Part shown: one piece after another, positions 7,953 to 15,822 of the stretch | How the letters are laid out: every line of letters starts with the position of its first letter | How positions within the stretch are numbered: position 1 is the first letter of the stretch | Origin: Tranquillimonas sp964472855 | Lineage (GTDB): Bacteria > Pseudomonadota > Alphaproteobacteria > Rhodobacterales > Rhodobacteraceae | Assembly (NCBI GenBank): GCA_964472855.1 | Contig: CAYYMJ010000042.1 | Location: 1 to 23,585, forward strand | DNA: 23,585 bases | Direction: 5' to 3' | Program-made: the position numbers and the translations under genes | Notes under the pieces: generated by a model | The model's input: only the letters and a program-made list of their open reading frames with translations | What the model was told of the DNA's origin: nothing | Database searches by the model: none

Positions 7953-8360
7953 CTACGATCCGACCGCGGGCCCGCGGCAATAAAGCGGTTCGTCGCTGCG
8001 GCGGGTTTCGCGGATCGTGACCGGGTTGGCGGCGTCGGTGCTTTCGGCGCTCAGCCCGCCGGGGCCGAGGGAAAAGCGCCAGCACTGCGGTCGTTCACTG
8101 TCATTGTAGAGAAAACACAAGGCATCGCCATCCTGGAACCAGCGCCCGGTCAGGCAGTTGCCGTCAAGAAACGACCACCAGACACGGTCGCGCCCGATAT
8201 AGTATTCGGCGCCATATTCGGTTCCGTCCTGCGCGAACCAGATGGTCTGGCCTTCCACCTCGGCCCGGAACCCGGCGGCGTCCAGCGTCTGGGCGGCCTG
8301 CGCCGGGGCCGAGAGTATCAGGCACAGGGGCAGGGACAGGGGCAAGAGAAACGGGCGCAT
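7953..8360 (-). CDS. Small exported protein of unknown function
   Basis: A 135-residue protein. The ATG at 8360 is chosen because it begins a textbook Sec signal (MRPFLLPLSLPLCLILSAPAQA, cleavage near 22); the open frame extends further but without sense. The mature part has alternating aromatic and polar residues, GRDRVWWSFLDGNCLTGRW and DALCFLYNDSERPQCWRF, with four cysteines outside the signal that could form two disulfides in the periplasm. Conserved-looking W, F and G spacing suggests a small beta-barrel or sandwich. I do not recognise a named family. It lies 42 bp downstream from the window's minus-strand AlkB-like stop region's other side, i.e. its start faces that gene's 3' end, so the two may be co-transcribed. 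Confidence 0.75.
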   Translation of the reverse strand: MRPFLLPLSLPLCLILSAPAQAAQTLDAAGFRAEVEGQTIWFAQDGTEYGAEYYIGRDRVWWSFLDGNCLTGRWFQDGDALCFLYNDSERPQCWRFSLGPGGLSAESTDAANPVTIRETRRSDEPLYCRGPAVGS

Positions 8361-8401
8361 GGCCGTAAGGGTGGCACAAGGCCGGGCCCGAGGCCAGCGC
8401 C

Positions 8402-9475
8402 TCAGGCGACCGCGCGCAGGACCGGGGGCCGCAGTTGCCATTCTGCGGCGCGATGGTCCATCAGACGCCGCCAGGCGCGCGGCCAAAGCGCGATCACAGC
8501 CATGACCGGCAGAGCATGGGGCAGGGTCGGCGCAACGCCGGCGGCGGGCAGGCGCAGGTCCTGAAATTCGCGGGTCGGGTGGGCGTGATGGTCGGAATGT
8601 CGGGGCGCATGCATCATCATGCGGCTGGACCAGGGGTGCGGCGCGTTCCAGCTGTGGCGGTCGCCCACCGGTTCAAGCCGGCCGCGCCCGAAATCGCGGC
8701 GGATCAGCCCGTAGTGCTGGACATAGTCCGACAGCAACAACTGCGCCTGTGCATAAAGCGCCAGCGCCACGTAGATCGCCACCGCCGCCAGACCACCGAC
8801 AACCAGGACCACGGCGACCAACCCCAGCGCGCCGGCGATATATTCGCCGTAGGGATGGCGCCAGCGGGGCGGGCGGCCGTGGATCTGGCGCAGGTGCGCA
8901 AGCTCGATCTCCCAGCCCGCCGACCATGACCCGGCCCAGGCCCGGGGCGCGAAAGCGTAAAAGCTTTCGCCCAGCTGGGCGCTGTTGGGGTCGTTGGGCG
9001 TGGCCACGAAACGGTGATGAATCTGTGGATGTGCGGTGGCGTGATGACCGAAGCCCAGCGAGATGAAGACCCATTTTCCCAGCCGGAACAGGCGCTTGTC
9101 AGACCGGTGGATCAACTCGTGCCCGTTGGCATTGCCGACCTGACCGATCCACAGACCCGCCGCCACGAACAGGGCAACCGAATTGGCGGCCGACAGCCAG
9201 CCCCCCGCCAGCGCCGCGACCACCAGCGCCAGCAGCGGAAAATGCAACAGCGCCAGGCCAACCGACAACCCGGTGCCGGCGGGAAACTCGGCTTCGGGCT
9301 GGTCGAACCGGGCAAGCAGGCGGTCCATCCCGGCCACCAGCGCGGTCACGCTGGCCAGTGCCGCCAGCGGCCACGCGCCGCCCAGCAGCGCGGCCAGCGC
9401 AATCAGCGGCACCGGCAGCAGCGTCGCCAGCGGGAAGAGATGACGGTCCTTCAGCAAACGCGGTCTCCCTGTCAC
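8402..9475 (-). CDS. AlkB-type membrane di-iron hydroxylase (alkane 1-monooxygenase family)
   Basis: A 357-residue integral membrane protein of the fatty-acid desaturase/alkane hydroxylase superfamily. Hydrophobic helices lie at about 15-50, 68-115 and 213-246. The histidine clusters that bind the two irons are visible: NGHELIHR (His119, His123), HPQIHHRF (His149, His153, His154), DYVQHYGL (His254) and PRHSDHHAHP (His293, His296, His297). This matches AlkB in order and spacing and would oxidise a terminal methyl group of an alkane or lipid-like substrate using O2 and electrons from rubredoxin or ferredoxin. No rubredoxin is nearby. The nearest electron carrier in the window is the ferredoxin at 3237. 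It is somewhat shorter than classical AlkB, so the true substrate is uncertain. It diverges from ftsY. Confidence 0.85.
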   Translation of the reverse strand: MTGRPRLLKDRHLFPLATLLPVPLIALAALLGGAWPLAALASVTALVAGMDRLLARFDQPEAEFPAGTGLSVGLALLHFPLLALVVAALAGGWLSAANSVALFVAAGLWIGQVGNANGHELIHRSDKRLFRLGKWVFISLGFGHHATAHPQIHHRFVATPNDPNSAQLGESFYAFAPRAWAGSWSAGWEIELAHLRQIHGRPPRWRHPYGEYIAGALGLVAVVLVVGGLAAVAIYVALALYAQAQLLLSDYVQHYGLIRRDFGRGRLEPVGDRHSWNAPHPWSSRMMMHAPRHSDHHAHPTREFQDLRLPAAGVAPTLPHALPVMAVIALWPRAWRRLMDHRAAEWQLRPPVLRAVA

Positions 9476-9619
9476 CGGATGTTAACCTTTTGCGGGCGCG
9501 GGATATTCGCCAGTTTTCGGGACAAAGTGTTTCCGGGCCGTCAACCGGCGCTTCCCTTCCGGGTGCGGCGACATTAGGTGAAAGCAAATCGCCGACGCGG
9601 GGGCCGACACGGGGCAGGC

Positions 9620-10762
9620 ATGTCGTTTTTCAGGAAATTGCGGGATCGGCTGACGCGGTCTTCCTCGAAGCTCGAAGAAGGGCTTGACGCGATCGTCGAC
9701 GAAGGCGGCGCGCCCGACGGCGAGGCCACTGCTCAGGCGGCGTCGCCCGATGCGCCGGGCCCGGCCGTTGAACTTGCGCCGCCTCCCGGCGGTGCCGGGG
9801 CCCGCGACGACGGTCGCGTTCCGGCCCCCGAAGGCGCGCCCATAACGCCGGCCCCGAATAGCGGCACTACCCGGCCCACACCGGGGCTGTTGGGCCGGCT
9901 GCTGGGGCGCGACGATGCCGCCGGGGCGCGGCGGGCGCTGGATGACGACATGCTCGAACAGCTGGAAGATCTGCTGATCGCTTCGGACATGGGCGTGGAC
10001 ACGTCGCTGCGGGTCACCGCGCGGCTGGCCGAGGGCCGCATGGGCAAGCGCGTCTCGGCGACCGAGATCAAGGGTATCCTGGCCCGCGAGATTGCCGCGA
10101 TCATGCAGCCGGTGGCCCAGCCGCTGCCGATCTATCCGTCGCGCCCGCAGGTGGTGCTGGTGGTCGGGGTCAACGGGTCGGGCAAGACCACGACCATCGG
10201 CAAGCTGGCCAGCCAGTTCCGGGCCGCCGGCAAGTCGGTGGTCATCGCGGCGGGCGACACGTTCCGGGCCGCCGCGGTCGAACAGTTGCAGGTCTGGGGC
10301 GACCGGGCCGGCGTGCCGGTGATGACCGCGCCGCCGGGTTCGGACCCGGCCAGTCTGGCCTTCGACGCGATGACCGAGGCTGAACGCAACGGTGCCGATC
10401 TGCTGATGATCGACACCGCCGGCCGGTTGCACAACCGCCAGGACCTGATGGAAGAGCTGGCCAAGATCGTGCGGGTGATCCGCAAGAAAGACCCCTCGGC
10501 GCCGCACAACACGCTGCTGGTGCTGGACGCCACCACCGGGCAGAACGCGCTGAGCCAGGTCGAAACCTTCCAGAAGCTTGCCGACGTGTCGGGGCTGGTG
10601 ATGACCAAGCTTGACGGCACGGCCAAGGGCGGCGTGCTGGTGGCGCTGGCCGACCGTTTCGGGTTGCCGATCCACGCCATCGGCGTGGGCGAACAGATCG
10701 ACGATCTGGCCCCGTTCGACTCCGAGGAATTCGCCGCTGCGCTGACCGGGCTGGGCCGGTGA
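9620..10762 (+). CDS. ftsY: Signal recognition particle receptor FtsY
   Basis: A 380-residue GTPase that docks SRP-ribosome complexes at the inner membrane. The ATG at 9620 starts MSFFRKLRDRLTRSSSKL, an amphipathic membrane-targeting stretch typical of FtsY; the in-frame codon at 9578 has no such support. Residues about 30-85 are a low-complexity acidic/proline-alanine A domain. The N domain follows (about 100-165), then the G domain with G1 GVNGSGKTTT (183-192), DTFRAAA (213-219), DTAGR (265-269) and TKLDGTAKGG (329-338), ending with GVGEQIDDLAPFD. It heads a co-directional group with the EamA transporter and yciB. Confidence 0.97.
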   Translation: MSFFRKLRDRLTRSSSKLEEGLDAIVDEGGAPDGEATAQAASPDAPGPAVELAPPPGGAGARDDGRVPAPEGAPITPAPNSGTTRPTPGLLGRLLGRDDAAGARRALDDDMLEQLEDLLIASDMGVDTSLRVTARLAEGRMGKRVSATEIKGILAREIAAIMQPVAQPLPIYPSRPQVVLVVGVNGSGKTTTIGKLASQFRAAGKSVVIAAGDTFRAAAVEQLQVWGDRAGVPVMTAPPGSDPASLAFDAMTEAERNGADLLMIDTAGRLHNRQDLMEELAKIVRVIRKKDPSAPHNTLLVLDATTGQNALSQVETFQKLADVSGLVMTKLDGTAKGGVLVALADRFGLPIHAIGVGEQIDDLAPFDSEEFAAALTGLGR

Positions 10763-10826
10763 AGCCCGCGTCCGGCGCCCGGCGGCGGGGCGCGGCGGGC
10801 AATACTCACGGCCGGGCGGCGGCGGC

Positions 10827-11729
10827 GTGACCGACTGGTTGCTGTCGATCGAGGGCACGCCCACGGGCGGCACGGTGGCCACGATGCTGGCGCTGGCCGC
10901 GGCCTTTCTGCACGCGGTGTTCGGGGCCTTGCAAAAGGGGCGGTTCGATCCGTGGCTGACACGCGGTGCGGTCGATGTGTGGCTGGCGCTGCTCAGCGCG
11001 CCGGTGGCGCTGTTCGTGGTGCCCTGGCCCACGGGCAATGTCTGGCTGATCCTGTTCGGGGCGCTGGGCATCCATTTCGTCTACAAGCTCGGCATGGCGC
11101 TGACCTATTCGCGGGCCGCCTTTACCGTTGTCTACCCGGTGGTGCGCGGCACCGGCCCGTTGTTCGCGGTGCTGGGTGCCTGGGCGATATTCGGGGAAAG
11201 TTTCGCGCCCGTGCAATGGCTGGGCGTGGCCGTGCTGCTGGCCGGGATATTCGGGCTGGCGGCCTATAACCTGGTGCATGTCGAGATCGGGCGCGACACA
11301 TTGGTGCCGGCGTTGTGGCTGGCGGTGGCCACCGGCGCGCTGGTGGCGCTTTACACCACGTGGGACGCCTATGGCATTCGTGCCGTGGGTAACCCTTTCA
11401 CCTTTCTGGCCTGGTTCTTCCTGATCACGGCGCTGGACTTTCCGGTGATCGCGCTGCTGCGATGGCGGCGGATGGATGACCCGCCGCCGCTGGCCGCGCT
11501 GGGGCTGCGCGGGCTTTTGGGCGCGCTGATCGCCTTTGGCAGCTTTGGCTCGATCATGCTGGCGACGCGGCTGGACAAGGTGGGCGAGGCAGCGGTCCTG
11601 CGCGAGACCAGCACGGTTTTCGCGGCCCTGATCGGCTGGATCATGCTGGGCGAACGTGTCGGCCCACGGCGGCTGGGCCTGATGGCCTTGATCGCGGCTG
11701 GAGCGGTGATAGTAGACCGGGGCGGATAA
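10827..11729 (+). CDS. EamA/DMT-family transporter
   Basis: A 300-residue membrane protein with about ten hydrophobic helices in two similar halves, the EamA (drug/metabolite transporter) arrangement. Each half ends with a typical segment: YPVVRGTGPLFAVLGAWAIFGE (about 108-129) and LRETSTVFAALIGWIMLGERVG (about 258-279). The start is a GTG, with no strong ribosome site, 64 bp after ftsY. Substrate cannot be inferred. It is followed closely (11 bp) by yciB. Confidence 0.88.
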   Translation: MTDWLLSIEGTPTGGTVATMLALAAAFLHAVFGALQKGRFDPWLTRGAVDVWLALLSAPVALFVVPWPTGNVWLILFGALGIHFVYKLGMALTYSRAAFTVVYPVVRGTGPLFAVLGAWAIFGESFAPVQWLGVAVLLAGIFGLAAYNLVHVEIGRDTLVPALWLAVATGALVALYTTWDAYGIRAVGNPFTFLAWFFLITALDFPVIALLRWRRMDDPPPLAALGLRGLLGALIAFGSFGSIMLATRLDKVGEAAVLRETSTVFAALIGWIMLGERVGPRRLGLMALIAAGAVIVDRGG

Positions 11730-11740
11730 GGAGCAGGACC

Positions 11741-12315
11741 ATGAGCGACAAGAGCATTTCACCGGGGCTGAAGACGGCACTGGATCTGGGGCCGATCCTG
11801 CTGTTTTTCGCGGGCTATATCCTGATGCGCGACCGCGTGTTCACGATTGCCGGCAACGAATATTCCGGGTTCATCTTGGTCACGGCCTGCTTCATTCCTC
11901 TGCTGGCGCTGACCACTTTCCTGATCTGGCGGCTGACCGGCAAGCTTTCGAAGATGCAGCTTGTGACGCTGGTGCTGGTGATCGTGTTTGGCGGTCTGAC
12001 CATCTGGCTGAACGACGAACGCTTCTTCAAGATGAAGCCCACCTTCATCTACCTTATCTTCGGCGGGACGCTGCTGTTCGGGCTGTTGCGCGGGAAATCA
12101 TGGCTCAGCTTCGTGCTGTCCGACGCCCTGCCGCTAAGCGATGATGGCTGGCGCAAGCTGACCTGGCGGGTGGCGGCCTTTTTCCTGGCGCTCGCCGTCC
12201 TGAACGAGCTGATCTGGCGCAGCATGTCCACCGATGCCTGGGTCAGCTTCAAGACATTCGGGCTGCCGGCGTCGGTGTTCATCTTCTTCATGGCCCATGC
12301 CGGGTTTTTCCAGAC
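11741..12315 (+). CDS. yciB: Inner-membrane septation protein YciB/IspZ (3' end lost in gap)
   Basis: At least 191 residues of a polytopic protein beginning MSDKSISPGLKTALDLGPILLFFAGY after a good AAGGAG ribosome site. LNDERFFKMKPTFIYLIFGGTLLFGLL and LNELIWRSMSTDAWVSFKTFG are hallmark stretches of the YciB/IspZ family, which in E. coli interacts with cell-division and cell-wall elongation proteins. The frame runs into the N gap at 12316 just after ADNA-coded AGFFQT. Family members are about 180-210 residues, so only the last few codons should be missing. It follows ftsY and the EamA gene in one apparent operon. Confidence 0.92.
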
Positions 12316-12415
12316 NNNNNNNNNNNNNNNNNNNNNNNNNNNNNNNNNNNNNNNNNNNNNNNNNNNNNNNNNNNNNNNNNNNNNNNNNNNNNNNNNNNNN
12401 NNNNNNNNNNNNNNN
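12316..12415. other. Assembly gap of 100 N
   Basis: Exactly 100 N, a conventional scaffold spacer rather than a measured length. The left flank is within yciB; the right flank is 120 bp of unassigned sequence before the metZ riboswitch. The flanks share no obvious overlap, so real sequence is probably missing. Confidence 0.95.
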
Positions 12416-12535
12416 GGCCTTGGGCGATCTCGCGGCGCGGTTGCATGTCGTGTCGATCGACCAAGCCCGCGCGGGCAACCGCGTGGCGCTGGCGCGCCGC
12501 TTGACGCCGGGGCGGGGCCGGCATAAAGCCGATAC
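12416..12535. other. Unassigned sequence after the gap
   Basis: One plus-strand frame is open from the gap edge to a stop at 12570-12572 and reads LGDLAARLHVVSIDQARAGN before turning arginine-rich. I cannot match it to a protein, and it overlaps the riboswitch, so it is not called as a gene. It may be the end of a gene hidden in the gap or just leader sequence. Confidence 0.4.
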
Positions 12536-12590
12536 CGTGGCGATTTGTACACCGGATTGCGGGCCACGTTAAACATGCCGCTAAAGAGGT
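12536..12590 (+). promoter_or_regulatory. SAM-II riboswitch upstream of metZ
   Basis: A perfect 6-bp P1 stem, CGTGGC (12536-12541) with GCCACG (12563-12568), encloses GATTTGTACACC, and is followed by TTAAACATGCCGCTAAAGAGG. This order, P1 stem then TTAAACA and a terminal GCTAAAG, is the pattern of SAM-II aptamers found in alphaproteobacterial methionine genes. S-adenosylmethionine binding should lower metZ expression. The expected pseudoknot between GGATTG (12554-12559) and CATGCC has two central mismatches in my pairing, so the exact P2 register is uncertain. Confidence 0.85.
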
Positions 12591-12604
12591 TGGGTCGCCC
12601 GAAA

Positions 12605-12640
12605 GGCCCCCGACGTCTGCGAACGGTGGGGGCTTTGTTG
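12605..12640 (+). terminator. Terminator-like hairpin between riboswitch and metZ
   Basis: GCCCCC (12606-12611) pairs with GGGGGC (12628-12633), flanked by AAAG and CTTT that can extend the stem, followed by TTTGTTG. It lies 15 nt after the aptamer, so it is a candidate expression platform acting by termination. The T run is interrupted, so the strength is uncertain. Confidence 0.55.
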
Positions 12641-12657
12641 CGAAAGGGGCGCCCGAT

Positions 12658-13842
12658 ATGGACGACTGGAACACCCGGACAAAACTGGTGCACGGCGGCA
12701 TCCGCCGCAGTCAGTATGGCGAGGTCAGCGAAGCGCTGTTCCTGACCCAGGGCTTTGTCTATGACACCGCCGAAGCGGCCGAGGCACGCTTTATCAAAAG
12801 CGGTGACGACGAATTCATCTATGCCCGCTATGGCAACCCGACCGTGCGCATGTTCGAAGAACGGATCGCCGGGCTGGAAGGGGCCGAAGACGCCTTTGCC
12901 ACCGCCAGCGGCATGGCGGCGGTCAACGCCGCGCTGACCAGCCTGCTGAAGGCCGGCGACCATGTGGTCAGCGCACGGGCGCTGTTCGGGTCGTGTCTGT
13001 ACATCCTCGAAGATGTTCTGACCCGCTTTGGCGTCGAGGTCACCTTTGTCGACGGCACCGATCTTGATGGCTGGCGCGCGGCCATGCGCCCCGACACCAA
13101 GGCGGTGTTCCTTGAAACCGTGTCGAACCCGACGCTGGAGATCATCGACCTGGGCGCGGTTGCCGAGATTGCGCATGCAGTCGGCGCCACCGTGATCGTC
13201 GACAATGTCTTCGCGACGCCGGTCTTTTCCAAGGCACTGTCGCTGGGCGCCGACGTGGTGGTGTATTCCGCCACCAAGCATATCGACGGGCAGGGCCGCT
13301 GTCTGGGCGGCGTGGTGCTGGGCAGCCGGCAGTTCATTCGCAAGACGCTGGAGCCCTATATCAAGCATACCGGCGGCGCGATGAGCCCGTTCAACGCCTG
13401 GGTGCTGCTGAAGGGGCTCGAGACGCTGGATCTGAGGGTTCGCGCCCAGGCCGCCAACGCGCTGGCGGTGGCACGGGCGCTGCAGGGCGACCCGCGGGCC
13501 GAACGGGTGATCTATCCCGGGTTGGCCGATCACCCGCAGCATGGGCTGGCCATGCGCGACATGGGGGCCGGCGGCACGGTGTTCTCGGTCGATGTCCGGG
13601 GCGGTCAGGCCGGCGCCTTCCGCTTTCTGAACGCCATGAAGATCTGCGTGATCTCGAACAATCTCGGCGACGCCAAAAGCATCGCCACCCACCCGGCCAC
13701 CACCACGCACCAGCGCCTGAGCGAACAGCAGCGCCTTGGCCTGGGCATCACCCCGGGGCTTTTGCGCATCAGTTGCGGGATCGAGGATCAGGACGATCTG
13801 ATTGCCGATTTCCGGGGCGCACTGGCCGCATCCCAAGGCTGA
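12658..13842 (+). CDS. metZ: O-succinylhomoserine sulfhydrylase
   Basis: A 394-residue PLP enzyme of the Cys/Met metabolism family that makes homocysteine from O-succinylhomoserine and sulfide in the cytoplasm. TRTKLVHGG and the YARYGNPT motif (about 55-62) are the phosphate/substrate-binding signatures. Asp182 (VDNVFATP) contacts the PLP ring, and Lys207 in YSATKHIDG is the Schiff-base lysine. The C-terminal SNNLGDAKSIATHPATTTHQ is typical. MetZ is favoured over cystathionine gamma-synthase by overall pattern (DDWNTRTKLVHGG start, GQGRCLGG) and by the SAM-II riboswitch. The ATG at 12658 follows GAAAGGGG by eight bases. In methionine excess the riboswitch should switch it off. Confidence 0.93.
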   Translation: MDDWNTRTKLVHGGIRRSQYGEVSEALFLTQGFVYDTAEAAEARFIKSGDDEFIYARYGNPTVRMFEERIAGLEGAEDAFATASGMAAVNAALTSLLKAGDHVVSARALFGSCLYILEDVLTRFGVEVTFVDGTDLDGWRAAMRPDTKAVFLETVSNPTLEIIDLGAVAEIAHAVGATVIVDNVFATPVFSKALSLGADVVVYSATKHIDGQGRCLGGVVLGSRQFIRKTLEPYIKHTGGAMSPFNAWVLLKGLETLDLRVRAQAANALAVARALQGDPRAERVIYPGLADHPQHGLAMRDMGAGGTVFSVDVRGGQAGAFRFLNAMKICVISNNLGDAKSIATHPATTTHQRLSEQQRLGLGITPGLLRISCGIEDQDDLIADFRGALAASQG

Positions 13843-13856
13843 GACCCGGCCATATC

Positions 13857-13957
13857 AGCGTTTCGCGTTCGCCCTGATCTCGGGCGGCATCGCCTGTCGC
13901 GCTGATACCCATGATTTCAGGCAGCGCTGGCCGGTCAAAGGGTCAGCGCGAGACGCT
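13857..13957. repeat. About 100-bp GCGTTTCGCG repeat family, copy B
   Basis: Begins 14 bases after the metZ stop. The ends form an 11-bp inverted repeat with one mismatch: AGCGTTTCGCG (13857-13867) and CGCGAGACGCT (13947-13957). The core ATGATTTCAGGCAGCG (13911-13926) matches copy C at 15 of 16 positions. It fills most of the 180-bp space between metZ and folE2 and has no coding content. Confidence 0.65.
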
Positions 13958-14022
13958 TTGAGTGGAAAAAGCCGGCGCATTGCCCTATTTCGGTTGCACG
14001 CCGTGTCAAGGAGGACGCGCCC

Positions 14023-15126
14023 ATGAACATCCGCCCGCCCCAGTTTCCGCCCCCGCCCGAGCGGGACGAGGCCGTAAGCGCGCTGGATACCTTGCGCGCC
14101 TGGGCGGCCTCGGCGACCGAGACCGAGATCGCCCAGCTTGACCCGGCGATCGCGCGGCTGCTGCCCGGGCGGGCGGTGGCGAACTATCCCGATCTCAGCC
14201 GCGATTATCCGGCCGATTTCCACGCCGACGATGCCTATCGCGCCGGTCTGCCCGACCTGCAGAATGCGCCGCACAGCCTGATCCGCGGCGCGCGGCGCCG
14301 CATCCAGCATGTGGGCATCTCGAATTTCCGGCTGCCGATCCGCTATCAAACCCGCGACGACGGCCCGATCACGCTGGAAACCAGCGTCACCGGCACCGTC
14401 AGCCTTGAGGCCGAGCTGAAGGGCATCAACATGTCGCGCATCATGCGCAGCTTTTACCGGCACGCGGAATCGACCTTCAGCCTTGGGGTGATGGAAGACG
14501 CCCTGAACGACTACAAGGCCGATCTGGGCAGCGCCGATGCGCGCCTGCAGATGCATTTCCGCTTTCCGATGAAGGTGCAAAGCCTGCGGTCGGGGCTGGA
14601 GGGGTTCCAGTATTACGACGTGGCGCTGGAACTGGTCGAACACGCGGGCGAACGGTTGCGGATCGTGCATCTCGACTATGTCTACAGCTCGACCTGCCCC
14701 TGCTCGCTGGAGCTGAGCGAACATGCCAGACGGGTGCGCGGCCAGTTGGCGACGCCGCATTCCCAGCGCTCGGTCGCGCGGATTTCGGCGGTGATGAAGG
14801 GCGATCACGGGCGGCTGTGGTTCGAGGATATCGTCGAGATGTGCCGCCACGCCGTGCCCACCGAAACCCAGGTGATGGTCAAGCGCGAGGATGAGCAGGC
14901 CTTTGCCGAACTGAACGCGGCCAACCCGATCTTTGTGGAAGACGCGGCGCGGCTGTTTTCGCGGGCGCTGAGTGCCGATGCGCGGGTCGGAGATTATCGC
15001 GTCGTGGCAAGCCACCAGGAAAGCCTGCACAGCCACGATGCCATCAGCGTGCTGAGCGAGGGCCCGACCTTCGAGGCCACCAATCTTGACCCACGGCTGT
15101 TTCCGACCCTGATCCACGTGGGCTGA
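14023..15126 (+). CDS. folE2: GTP cyclohydrolase I, type IB (FolE2)
   Basis: A 367-residue metalloenzyme converting GTP to 7,8-dihydroneopterin triphosphate, the entry step of folate and pterin synthesis. It is the zinc-independent FolE2 type, unrelated in sequence to FolE. Signatures include KGINMSRIM (133-141), the metal-ligand region SSTCPCSLELSEH (Cys225, Cys227, His234), TPHSQRS (about 244-250) and LWFEDIVEMCRHAVPTETQVMVKREDEQAF, which holds active-site residues. An N-terminal 75-residue extension is present, as in many alphaproteobacterial forms. The ATG follows AAGGAGG closely. It is downstream of metZ across a repeat element and connects to 5-formyl-THF cyclo-ligase in folate metabolism. 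FolE2 often backs up FolE under zinc limitation, but no Zur box is evident. Confidence 0.95.
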   Translation: MNIRPPQFPPPPERDEAVSALDTLRAWAASATETEIAQLDPAIARLLPGRAVANYPDLSRDYPADFHADDAYRAGLPDLQNAPHSLIRGARRRIQHVGISNFRLPIRYQTRDDGPITLETSVTGTVSLEAELKGINMSRIMRSFYRHAESTFSLGVMEDALNDYKADLGSADARLQMHFRFPMKVQSLRSGLEGFQYYDVALELVEHAGERLRIVHLDYVYSSTCPCSLELSEHARRVRGQLATPHSQRSVARISAVMKGDHGRLWFEDIVEMCRHAVPTETQVMVKREDEQAFAELNAANPIFVEDAARLFSRALSADARVGDYRVVASHQESLHSHDAISVLSEGPTFEATNLDPRLFPTLIHVG

Positions 15127-15198
15127 CCGGTCGGCGCCGCCTCGCCCAGACAGCGGCCCGGCGGGCAGCGATCCGGCAGGCAATGAAAGGCCAGACCA

Positions 15199-15789
15199 AT
15201 GGCGAAATCGGTGCAATGGTCCTGCGCCTGCGGCACGGTCGCGGTTGACGTCGCGCTGCGCTGGGGCACGCATCTGGCCTGTTATTGCACCGACTGCCAG
15301 GCCTATGCCCGCCACCTTGGGGTCTTGGAAACGCTGGACCGTGCCGGCGGGACGGCCATATTCCAGACCGTTCCCAGCCGCCTGACGGTCTTGCGCGGCG
15401 GCGACCGGCTGGCGTGCCTGCGGATGAGCCGCGCGCCGGGCCCCCTGCGCTGGTATGCCGACTGCTGCGGCACACCGCTGGCCAACACCCTGCCCACCGC
15501 CAAATTCGCCTTTTCGGGGGTGGTTCTGGCCGGTGTCGCCGACCGCGGCGCGCTGGGGCCGGTCAGGATGCAGGTCAACACGGCCGGCGCAACCGGCCCG
15601 GTCGACGATGGCGTTGGCAGCGCGGCGCGGGCCAGACGCCACGCCGCTGCCCGTGCGCTTTACGACCGGCTGACCGGGCGCCAGCGGCGCAACCTGTTCT
15701 TCCATGCCGACGGCGCGCCGGTGGCCAGCCCGCATTTCCTGACCGATGCCCAGCGCGCCCGCGCCTATGCGGCGGGTCCGATGGCTTGA
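15199..15789 (+). CDS. DUF6151 / GFA-like cysteine-rich protein
   Basis: A 196-residue protein. The N-terminal half has cysteine pairs arranged as in the glutathione-dependent formaldehyde-activating (GFA/CENP-V) zinc fold: WSCACGTV (Cys9, Cys11), ACYCTDCQAY (Cys28, Cys30, Cys33) and ADCCGTPLAN (Cys89, Cys90). Genes with this pattern are catalogued as DUF6151. They share the zinc-binding core, but a GFA activity is unproven. The C-terminal third is arginine/alanine-rich, ending with LFFHADGAPVASPHFLTDAQRARAY. It is in the cytoplasm by lack of signal. It follows folE2 by 72 bp and precedes trkH. Confidence 0.75.
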   Translation: MAKSVQWSCACGTVAVDVALRWGTHLACYCTDCQAYARHLGVLETLDRAGGTAIFQTVPSRLTVLRGGDRLACLRMSRAPGPLRWYADCCGTPLANTLPTAKFAFSGVVLAGVADRGALGPVRMQVNTAGATGPVDDGVGSAARARRHAAARALYDRLTGRQRRNLFFHADGAPVASPHFLTDAQRARAYAAGPMA

Positions 15790-15822
15790 CACCCTGACGC
15801 GGTGGGGCCAAGCCTCGGGCCG

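Noticed and set aside
9492..9525. Third copy of the dispersed 26-mer (GGGATATTCGCCAG)
   Set aside because: Only the first eight or so bases match, and no adjacent hairpin is seen; likely chance.
12234..12572. Open frame spanning the first N gap
   Set aside because: Continuity depends on 100 arbitrary Ns; the right part overlaps the SAM-II riboswitch and resembles no family.
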